A stretch of DNA of 64,000 bases from Pisaster brevispinus. Lineage: Eukaryota; Echinodermata; Asteroidea; Forcipulatida; Asteriidae. Under the pieces are notes generated by a model. It did no database searches, was not told the origin of the DNA, and saw only the letters and a list, made by a program, of their open reading frames with translations. Below, piece after piece: positions 10,849 to 19,734 of the stretch. Each line of letters opens with the position of its first letter. Positions within the stretch are counted from its first letter, which is position 1. The stretch is from positions 6,822,758 to 6,886,757 of the forward strand of contig JAMKCF010000001.1 in NCBI GenBank assembly GCA_023634235.1, given 5' to 3'. A program made the position numbers and the translations under genes.

Positions 10849-10907
10849 ATTTTCTGGCTTCATAGAAGTACAACTGTTGGAGGATGAACCATCTCCAGAT
10901 TTGCTGT
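10849..10907 (-). CDS. Type-A short exon, Ser-rich (59 nt)
   Basis: Acceptor atcgttag and donor GTAAGT bound 59 nt, phase 1 in and 0 out, reading SKSGDGSSSNSCTSMKPEN. Its first two bases complete the codon left open by SET exon 2, linking the SET exons to the micro-exon series. Confidence 0.55.
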
Positions 10908-11334
10908 CTAACGATGAAAAAAATACAAACATATTCAGATGATCTGCTCTCATGAAATAAGATTAGATTGGTTTATAACATTTGTCACTTTCCTCCACTA
11001 ACATTGGCCTTATGGTATCGAATATTTCCTCTTTGTAAATATGGAAAATTTACAAGACTGACCAAATACATAAGCTACAGCCAGTGACCACATTTAATGC
11101 TGCTTAGACTTTGACAGTCAAAGATATGTCTATACTCATTCAGGGAGTGAGGTAATTTTTTTTTAGGAAAACTCCCCAAGAAAACCCAAGTAGTAGATTG
11201 CCCCTGAAATGGGTCACCCAGTATAACTAAGATGTAAACATTGAGTGAGTCTACCATGGAACACCTCTAATATTGTGATGAGATTTTGATGTTACTTTCT
11301 CAAAGATACAAGTCAAACTGAATCCATAATTTAC

Positions 11335-11537
11335 CTGTGTTATGAGGCTAGGGTAAATTTTTGATTCCATAATCAAACAAGACTTCTTCATGCTTTTGGA
11401 TCTTTTTTACAGAAAACAAATACAGGGTCGGAACTCTGTTGAAATCCAATACTTTCATACAAGCATTTTGTTCTCTGCATCTTCCGTGATTGGTAAGTCT
11501 TCCAAAGCGCAAATGCGATGGTTCTGTGGCATCGTAA
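11335..11537 (-). pseudogene. SET domain exon 2 (catalytic half), nonsense codon
   Basis: Acceptor tgtaacag and donor GTAAAT bound 203 nt. The peptide runs YDATEPSHLRFGRLTNHGR... and ends EEVLFDYGIKNLP: the Gly-Arg-x-x-Asn-His motif that binds the methyl donor and target lysine, and the DYG motif of KMT5A-like SET domains. TAG at 11348-11350 falls where a Trp (TGG) is expected, after LP. The frame beyond it stays open to the donor and leaves phase 1, as the next exon needs, so the stop looks secondary. Confidence 0.7.
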
Positions 11538-12009
11538 CTGTTACAGTGAGAGAGCACCCATAACTTTAATCAAAAGGTCAATATTTTTTTTAAAGTTACA
11601 AACCACTTCTAGTAATGCGGCATAACTAAAAATCCCACGACAACTGTGCATTTTGGTAATAAAGGCACACAATTTGGAACAGATCTTGGGAATAGTATCA
11701 TGAACAAATCTGGATATTAAATTGGCCACTACAGAATTTTCCTTTGAAAAAACCACTTGTAGTATAACCAGCAATTTTCAAAAATTTCAAAATGGCTGCC
11801 ATTGCATGTTTTACTACCTCTATTTTTCAAAATACATTTCAGTGTTGGCCCAATATCCAGATTTGTTCATAAAAATTTTCTCTATATCTATGCCAAATTG
11901 TATGCCCTTATCACCAAAATGCACAATTGCCTAGATATTCAGCACTACTACTACTATTCAGTTCAGTGAAATCTAGTTTTCAAAAGAACTGTGCCAATTG
12001 TAAAAGTAC

Positions 12010-13032
12010 TGTGGCGGGCACAGACCGTTATCCAGTCTGTGATTATTAACTCGGACCCTTTCCCTTGCTAGCTCAAGTTAAAGTCACTAAGCGGACTTAA
12101 GGCTGAGTGGCGAGATTCGTTTGGGAGGAAGTATACCGCCCGATTATAAAAGATTGTAAACCTCTCTGTCAGAGTACACACAATTCCCTAAAATAATCAC
12201 ACAGATAGGACACAGTTTAACAGTGACCTTGACCTCAAAAGTAATTTATTGTCATTCACCTTCAACTCCAGAAGTTGGGCAAAATAACCTAGACTGTAAG
12301 CACTTAGAATATGAGACCCCAAATTATCTACAAGTCATGTAAACAACTACTACTTAACCTAGCAATACTCAATACCAGTAAAAGGCAACACAAACACAGA
12401 GCACCACGCCGCGGTTGCACGCCTAGCCCAGCGCAACCCAGCTGCCTTAGGCCTTGAGCACACAGCTCGGTCCCGGCAACAACACACGACCCGCTCCGCT
12501 ACACAGCCCTCTCGGAATACAGTAGTTGTCTACCTCGCACACAGCGACGGCAACCATCGGGTCGTTGCACTTCAGTTCAACTACACTGCAGTACAGCTAG
12601 CTCCGGCTGATCGTCTTGTGTATTTATCACGACGATCGCCTGCACGCGCACAGCCTTAAACAACGCTGCCTAAAATGCACAAATTGATGAACAACTCTCA
12701 AATACTTACTGAAATTGCTGCACAGAATTTCTGGAACAAGTCCCTGTCTGCAACCCAAAACAGCAGCTTTTATCACGCTTTCCTGAAAGCCATGTGCACG
12801 CCCAACAGCGCACAATATCTTATATAAACTTAACTAACTTCTTTAAAGTTACGGGCAACTAGCCCAACTGAACTACAACTACCGCACAAATCAGAGTTCA
12901 CCTGACTTCTCGTGGCGCGAACTTGCACCTTGCACCAACCCTATTGGTGCAAGCCAACACATGACCAATGACGTCGTTCACACATCACGTGCGACGTCAC
13001 ATGACTAAACAACCTCATGCCATTCCATCACA
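12010..13032 (-). mobile_element. Solo LTR of a retrotransposon (1,023 bp)
   Basis: Begins TGTGGCGGG and ends CATCACA, flanked on both sides by GTAC (12006-12009 and 13033-13036): TG...CA ends with a 4-bp target duplication. It is more GC-rich than its surroundings. Read on the minus strand it has TGACGT-type and CCAAT sites near 12940-12995, a TATATAAG box at 12819-12826 and AATAAA at 12245-12250, in U3-R-U5 order. No internal coding region is present, so this is the product of LTR-LTR recombination. Superfamily unassigned. Confidence 0.75.
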
Positions 13033-13064
13033 GTACTAAGCTACTAATAAGCGGTGTTGTTGAC

Positions 13065-13099
13065 CTCATCAAAACTTGCTGTGGTATTGGCTTGTATGA
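13065..13099 (-). pseudogene. Stray type-B exon copy
   Basis: Acceptor cttagcag is followed by SYKPIPQQVLMR, homologous to the exons at 7885 and 10087. It lies between the two SET exons, where it would not fit the reading phase, and directly abuts the solo LTR. Probably a leftover of local exon duplication. Confidence 0.4.
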
Positions 13100-13564
13100 C
13101 TGCTAAGAGTTAAATTTGGTCTAAATTTCCATAGCGCCATTAGTGAAGGCTAAGATAAAAGTTATCAATCCAATGTAAATATCAAATTGAAAATTGCGAT
13201 TCAAGTTCCATGATATTAAAGAAAACATATCGATTGCAAATAAGGAGTCTTTCCTGATCCAGTGATTAGTGATATAGAGTATAAATGGTATATCTGTGTG
13301 CAGTCTCAGTTAAATGTCTTGTGTGCACTTCTTGTTGCAGGAGATTTGCAGGGGTAAATCTCAGGATATATTCATTTACACAGAGTGCACTCTTTATGTA
13401 CTCTTTCTTTATATTATTATTTACATGTTGTGCATGTAGGTCTGCAAAAGAGAGAAAACTAAAAGATAATAACAAGTGCAAATGAGGTATCAACTATATT
13501 CTTTTTTTTTTTGGAAATTACAAGTAGAATTAATGCGTCCATTAACTTTAAAAATAGTACATAC

Positions 13565-13719
13565 CACAGTTTCTCTCCTTTAAATGAAAAAAAAGTATCT
13601 AAAGACACTTTCCTTTTCATTTTCAAGTCTTTCAGCCTTCTTATTAGTGATGAGCTTTCCACCGTACACGTAAAGTAGTTGTCCAGGTGAAAGTGTTTCA
13701 GTAACAAACACTCCTAAAC
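13565..13719 (-). pseudogene. SET domain exon 1 (N-terminal half), frameshifted
   Basis: Acceptor actgaag and donor GTATGT bound 155 nt. The peptide GVFVTETLSPGQLL then YVYGGKLITNKKAERLE matches the opening strands of a SET domain (GxGVF, then an acidic or Gly-rich YxGxLI). An eight-base A run at 13587-13594 shifts the frame. With one base fewer, the exon ends FKGEKL plus two bases, which join SET exon 2 in phase to give a Cys before YDA. Confidence 0.6.
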
Positions 13720-14111
13720 CTTCAGTATGAAAGAATTAAACAAGAACAAAACAGATAAATACTGTGTTTAAATGCTAATCAGAGTAAATTATTGTATCTG
13801 TGTGTTGCCAAACTGAATGGTTTGTCAAGCAAAACTTGGTAAAAGGTATATACAAGCAAGAAAGTTGCCATCAGCCAATATGCAAATTGGTTTCAAACTA
13901 TACGCACATGTGTGTTGGACACTGGTAATGTCAATTGTATCATTAAACGGGAAAGTTTTTTAGGTGCTGATTAAGAGATTAAATCAAGCAAAAATAAAAT
14001 GTTAATGATAAATTGACAAAAAGGGAGATTTTCAGAAGTAACGCTATGTCAGGAGATTGAAGCATATTTTCTATCAATCTCCCACACAACCAGGAAAAGT
14101 AAATTTGTCTT

Positions 14112-14490
14112 CTTCTACAATCATAGCACATCACTTGGCAATGTCTCCCAAATATACCTTTGTCTGCAATAAACTTGCCCAATAATTTACAATGTCTCCT
14201 AAATGTATATATGTCTACCCTAATCATAACACATACCAATTGGCAATGTCTCCTAAATGTTTGTTTTGTCCACCCTAATCATTACACATAGCAATTGGCA
14301 ATGTCTCCTAAATGTATATTTTGTCCACCCTAATCATTACACATAGCAATTGGCAATGTCTCCTAAATGTTTGTTTTGTCCACCCCAATCATTACACATA
14401 GCAATTGGCAATGTCTCCTTAATGTATATTTTGTCCACCCTAATCATTATACATACACTGTAGCAATTGGCAATGTCTCCTAAATCAACT
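14112..14490. repeat. 55-bp minisatellite, copy 2
   Basis: The first 310 or so bases match 10272-10580 with about one mismatch visible, and then the array continues with two further diverged units. The direct-repeat pair spans 3.8 kb containing SET exon 2 and the solo LTR, so it could support deletion or duplication of that block. Confidence 0.85.
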
Positions 14491-14561
14491 TTACTGCTAT
14501 TACATTTTGTTAAACTAATTACATGTATATACACAATCAACTTTACTGCCATTACATTTTG

Positions 14562-15300
14562 TTAAACTTTATCTTGGATTTTTTTTTCAAGTTTTGTCAT
14601 ACGATGTTCAACTCTCTTTTCCGTTTCTTTTCTTTTGTAGTTAAACTTTAACCGATAATTGGCATTCTTTGTCAGAGGTTTACGGTTTGGTGGATTTTCA
14701 CAACTAGGTCTCATTTTTGGTAACTTGAAATTTTCTTCTTCTGACTCATCAAGCAAATCCTGCTGTTTACGACAATCACATTTCCATTTTTGAACTATCT
14801 GTAACCTTCCTCTTCATATGACCTACTTCCTTCATCTTTCTGGGTTGTACTGTGGTCCTCTTACTTTTCCCACAGTAATATACTTTAAACTTCTTTACAT
14901 AGTGCAGTTTCAATTGTTTTGTAACTTTATTACCCAGGTTCAAATTAACTTTATTAACAAGAACCTCTATCACTTTGCAGTTCGCATCAATTACACTCCA
15001 TATCTCATTCATATTACTTCTCTTTCCATCTAATACGTTCCAATAACTATTGAGTTCAGTCCACATCAAATTAATTGCTCCCAATATTTCTTCAGTCCTT
15101 GCACTTACATTTCTATTTTTTCAAGATTAACTTCTTGCAGTGCAACATTTTCTTTTTTCTCAAACACTCATTTCCTTACTCATGCACTGCTCAAAGAACT
15201 TTTCATGATCCTGACTATCATAAGCTGAACATGGCGTGACTGTCTCTCTTCTTACTGTGTATGAAATTTCTTCCAATTGGACATCTTAACTTTCTTACCC
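14562..15300 (-). pseudogene. Coding-like remnant upstream of the SET exons
   Basis: Three open stretches on the minus strand separated by frame changes: one with CSAYDSQDHEKFFEQCMSK (about 15200-15260), one beginning near 15120 and running through WTELNSYW and EIWSVIDANCKV to SSKMEM at about 14776, and a basic, coiled-coil-like stretch with LLDESEEENFKLPKMRP down to 14562. Codon use and composition look protein-like, but frames break at A runs. I recognise no domain. It may be the N-terminal part of the SET-YR gene or an unrelated element protein. Confidence 0.35.
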
Positions 15301-15514
15301 TCTTTACCATTTCTCTTTCTTACCTTTCCTCATCACATGTTCATTTCTTACACTGCTGTGCTTCCTTCCATGTCTATCACAAGTGCTACTCCTTTTATCA
15401 CATCTGTCACTGGTCACTGTGTTCTTTGCCAAGTATTTCCATCTCTTTATTTTTGCTAGTATATTCTGTGTGCCTTTTTTCTTTCTGTCATAACCCGCTA
15501 CAGAGCCAATGCAA

Positions 15515-15640
15515 AGCTCTAATACACTCACTGGGGTACAAACACACACTGGTGAGTAAGCTGGGTGGTTCGTCTGTGCTGCATGGCACACTGGCCAAGG
15601 TACACTCACTGGAGTACAAACACACACTGGCGACTCAGAC
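15515..15640. repeat. Two-copy tandem repeat
   Basis: TACACTCACTGG(G/A)GTACAAACACACACTGG occurs near 15523 and again near 15601. Between and after the copies nothing else was recognised. Confidence 0.5.
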
Positions 15641-15689
15641 TACTCTGGGATGTCCTTGCATAGGACACACAGACTTCTCTTAGGAGGTA

Positions 15690-16639
15690 CAAACCTCAAA
15701 GCATTTGGGTTCTCACCATAGGGTGACGGCTCTCCTGACAAGTCAAAAGCACCATGACAAGGAAGTGAAATGTTTGATGACACAGGGTGGACATAGGTAA
15801 ACACACAAGGGATGAAATGAAATGAGCAGATGGAATGATCAGAACGGAAATGAGACTTTACTTAAACGTACATTGGCAATACAAACCTACTTTAGTCGTC
15901 ATGTGTTTTACCATAATCTAAAACAATAACAATCCAATGAAAATACTTAAAATGACATTAAAAATCGGTTTAAAAGTACAAACATTCAGTATGAACGCTC
16001 ACAACCGTTATTGAGATCTAGTAACATCTGGTTGGTTTCAAATTTCACACAGAAACGGTATTTTTTTCTACTTTCACTACTTTCATAAGGACTCATGACT
16101 ATTGGAATATGAGACCTACACAAAACTCTTTAGCCATCATTCAAAATGTACAGATAAAGATAATTTTGTTGATGAAGCAGCATTGTAGGATCTCTTCGCT
16201 TTAGGTGGTAAATTTCCATTATTTTGCTCTATAGCTATAAATCTCTGTTTGGGGGTAGGGGGTAGAGGTTAGGGTGGAGGATGGTTGTTGGTGGGCGGGG
16301 AGTTGGTGATGGGCAGGGGAGTGGGAGGCGAGGGGAGTGGGAGGCGGGGGGAGCGTGTGTGTGTTGGGGTGTAGAGTAGTGCACAACGTGGCTCTTTAAA
16401 AGTTACTTTTAGTTATAGCACAGTTAGGACTCATGGTGACCTATTATGAACTAAACCCCCATGGATGACTACACTATCTCAAAGGGGGTGTTCTAATACA
16501 GGACTGCAAGGAGTTTAACTGGATTTGATCGAACGGTTATTATGCTATTGATATTATAGAAACAAAAAAATGTGCCTTCTGCTACTGCCCTCTAGCTTGA
16601 CGCAGGGTTTCAAAGACATATACAAAAAGAAGAGGAAAC
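15690..16639. other. Non-coding stretch with a G-rich block
   Basis: No convincing exon was found. Positions 16240-16375 form a purine-skewed, G-rich tract with many runs of three to six G, capable of G-quadruplex formation on the plus strand. The last bases, ending in AAACTAGAC, run into the first unit of the central repeat array at about 16640. Confidence 0.5.
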
Positions 16640-19600
16640 TAGACATTCAGTTTTTGTTTACTACAAAAACAAGGTGTTCGTGATCGATGTCATGAAATTA
16701 CGATTGAACAATTTTTGTATTTATCAACCAGATTTGTGGTTTAGTAGTAAGATTTTGTAACCATATAAATCTTGAACCAAAAGTTAGGAAAGGCTGCAAA
16801 ATTAAACAATTGGTATTTACACCGGTACCGGTGTTTTTTGCGGTAGCTCCCGATGGCTGTGATAATTTGCTAATTAACCTACAGGTCAGTTCACGCAGGC
16901 TGTTTCGTCATAGAAATATTCATGAGTTAGCATCTTGCTAGTCTGCCCACTTAATCCCCGCTAAACCACCTATTGTGTTTTGTTATGACCCGCTATCACC
17001 AATATGTTTTATTGACCTTTTGGTTTTTGAAATAAACAACTAGCCTTTTTGATCTTGGGTTTTAAACTTAATTTTGTGCGTCCATTCTAAATTCATGCTC
17101 GACAGTCATCTTGATATGTAAAATCCCCCATTTTTGTGTTGACAGTCAGCTGTTTGTTTCCTTTTCTCTCTTTTTTTATACTCCGCTAAACTAAAAGTAG
17201 TAGTAAAATTGATACTAATAGCGGGTTCTTTTAAAGTGCAATTCAAAATAATCCTTCTTGCGCTTCCAACTTTATCATGATAGGAGTCAGAGAATTATTT
17301 GGTTTGTTTTTATGAACCAAAACGAAAAATGAATCTGAAATTAAATGTTTATCTAAGAATGTACGCAATTTAACAACAGAATTAAGACATATATAATCAT
17401 GTTCAAAGCCCAACATACTACCGCCGATTCATAATGATTGATTCAATATGAAAAGTGCTGTACGAAATGATACCTAAAGATGCAGCAGATCTAGTGAGCA
17501 TTTTTATCCTATTAAAAATTTAAATTGCAGTTTTGTAAAAAAAACATGGAAGTTTTGTAATAGAATAAACCAGCTTATTTAACAAAATATATGGTGATTG
17601 TTTGTTCGGCAATTTGACTTTTAAATGTGGTTTCCTACGGCGCTGTTGTATATACTAATGCCACATTGTAGTTGAATGAAATATAAGTTATTTTAGGTGA
17701 AATGTAGATTATTAGTATTTTTTCCAAACGGACTTGGTACTTGGACAGTCTGTTGCCCTGGCACAGATTTTATGTTTTCATCAAAGAAACCAAATGCATT
17801 CATCCTTTCCCATGAAGGTGATAAGTTTCACACTTGGTGCCCCTGGTCCCAATCCTGTAATCCCTACACAATTTGCACAATGCCTACTTTGCCCCCCCCC
17901 CCCCCTGGTGGGTTATTGTCTGTTTATTCAAGTTTACCAGAATCTATTCATATCCACTTAGATAGACCCTTACAGAGGTACCGCTGAAAAAACAGCGGTA
18001 CCGCTGTAAATCCGCTTGTTTTATTTTGCAGCCTTCCCTTAGGTCAAATGAGGTCATGCTGTGTAGCGCTAGGTAAGTCCTACGAGCCTTTTGTAATGCT
18101 GTGTAGTTGATAAAAATCCAATGTGTGGTTCGGGAATTATGATTGTTTTAAGTATTGGATTTCATCATCTGGTTTGAACCGGAAGTCATGGTCAAATTGG
18201 GTCGCATTCTATGTGTCAATTTTTAAGTTGATAAATACTTTGCCAATGATGTAAAGATTGTAGTAAAAAAACAAAGTGTGCTTTAGAAATTACGATTTTT
18301 GAAACATTAATTTTTAACTTCCGGTTTGAACCGGGAAGTCAGTGTTAAATGAGGACACATTGTGTATCGTTTGTTAAGTTTTAGGAGCTCTTTCTGATGA
18401 CGTTTACTTGATAAAAATACGAGTGGTTGAGGAGTTATTAATTTGTTAATTATTAAATTCTCCTCCAGTTTCAGCCGGAAGTCAAGGTCAAAGGGCATTA
18501 CATTTTGTGTATCGTTTCTTCACTTGTTATCTACCTTCCAAATGATGTATAGATTGCAAACATCCAATACGTGGTTGAAAAATTATGATTTTTTTAAACA
18601 TTAAATTTCAACTTAAGGTCAAACGGGTCACAATTTGTGTAGCGTGTGTTTAATGTATCAATAGATTGTAACAATCCAATTAGTGGTTAAGGAGTTATAA
18701 TTTTTTCAAATATTACAAGGACTACCATTATTTGGATGTGCAATATACAATGAAGTAGCAACGCCAAATGTATTCCTATATGTAGCTTTACAGTTTTAAT
18801 ACAGACATGTTAACTTAAACCACACGCGCAATGTAAACTTGGCTGTATGGACGTGTAGCGAGACCTTAACTACACGTGCATCGTACACGTGCGTGGCTGG
18901 TACATTGTATTTATGTGTAGGCCTTCACTACCGTGTATTGTACAATGTAGTTCAACAGACACGTGCGCTTTGACGTTAAGTTTTAACCAAATGCTAAGGT
19001 TAAAATGTTATCTTTGTGAAAAAGTTTCGGTAGGATAACTTTTCTATAATTATAGTTTTCTATAATTATAGTTTTTGAGATATGAATTTTTGAAATTTTC
19101 AACTTCCAGTTCCAACCGGAAGTCAGAGTAAAAAGGGGTCATGTTGTGTGTAGCGTTTGTTGAATATAACGACATATCCGATGATGTGTAGATTGTAAAA
19201 ATCCAACGTGTGGTTCGTGAGTTATGATTTTTTTACAATTATTAAACTTTGATTTAATTTAATTCAACACACGATGGCGTTATCATGACATCACCAAGCT
19301 TGTGTGGTCTTACTACTGAGGTTCAATTGTCTGATGGGTTTCAACCGTCAATTCGATTTCAATCTTGCGGTATGCTGTAGAAAAGCCCAAACATGACTTT
19401 TTAAAGGAAAAAATCGAAGGTGAACTTCGACCTAGGGTAACGACCCGGAAGTAAAGGTCATACGATTTTGACGTAAACTTTTTAAATGTTGCCCCAGTCT
19501 TGATCTATGAGATGCCAAACTGTAAACATCATAGCTTTCAAATTCAATTTAATTTTTCAACTTTGAAAACCTTGTAATTCGACACCCGATGACGTCATCA

Positions 19601-19734
19601 TGGCGTCATGAAGTCTGTGCCGTGCTCATATTAAGGTTCATTGTCTGATGAGTTTCAAGGTTCAATTCAGTTTCAATCTTGAGTTATGCGACGGATGAGA
19701 GTTCGACGGAAGAAGAAGATGGAGAAGAAAACTA
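16640..19734 (+). repeat. Array unit L1 (plus orientation), with insertion
   Basis: The head reads CTAGACATTCAG then TTTTTGTTTACTAC, AAAAACAAGG and GTGTTCGTGATCGATG. The tail, GAAGAAGAAGATGGAGAAG, ends at 19734 where the next head begins. Removing the 1.25-kb transposon at 16789-18035 leaves about 1.85 kb, like the unit at 58262-60118 in reverse orientation. It is built of submodules with the palindrome ACTTCCGGTT...AACCGGAAGT, TCAAGGTCA-like half-sites, TGACGTCATC and, at 18830-18970, CACGTG-rich DNA. No protein-coding sense. Confidence 0.75.
16789..18035. mobile_element. TIR DNA transposon, hAT-like (1,247 bp)
   Basis: Terminal inverted repeats start AAGGCTGCAAAAT at both ends and stay alignable for about 55 bp. 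The flanks are AAGTTAGG (16781-16788) and CCCTTAGG (18036-18043). Uninterrupted paralogues of the site read AACTTAGG at about 19893 and 25945, so the target duplication is about 8 bp, as in hAT elements. Each TIR holds a perfect palindrome: CACCGGTACCGGTG on the left and CAGCGGTACCGCTG on the right. A C15 run lies near 17890. No transposase is encoded, so it is non-autonomous. Confidence 0.75.

Larger units (their letters stand above)
1..13719 (-). pseudogene. SET domain - zinc finger - tyrosine recombinase gene, decayed
   Basis: Gene-level entry. Transcript order on the minus strand is SET exon 1 (13565-13719), SET exon 2 (11335-11537), short exons from 10907 down to 7885, the 6560-6643 exon, a 2.3-kb exon (3913-6214), four micro-exons (3640 down to 1631) and a last exon running off the left edge. 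Donor and acceptor sites were read by eye, and codon phase matches at nearly all junctions, which is strong evidence for one transcription unit. A SET domain would methylate lysines. A YR domain of this kind (Crypton-like) would cut and rejoin DNA through a tyrosine. Four nonsense codons (11348-11350, 5477-5479, 4354-4356, 4330-4332) and three indels in homopolymers (13587-13594, 4449-4453, 4086-4090) break it. It could be a dead element copy, a domesticated gene with assembly errors, or two genes joined by my reading. Confidence 0.6.

Noticed and set aside
15261..15683. 140-codon plus-strand ORF rich in Phe, Leu, Ser, His
   Set aside because: Composition reflects a pyrimidine-rich strand; the minus strand opposite looks more protein-like, and no splice or start context supports it.
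17697..17987. 96-codon ORF across the C15 run
   Set aside because: Inside the non-autonomous hAT-like element; the poly-Pro stretch comes from the homopolymer and no transposase motif is present.
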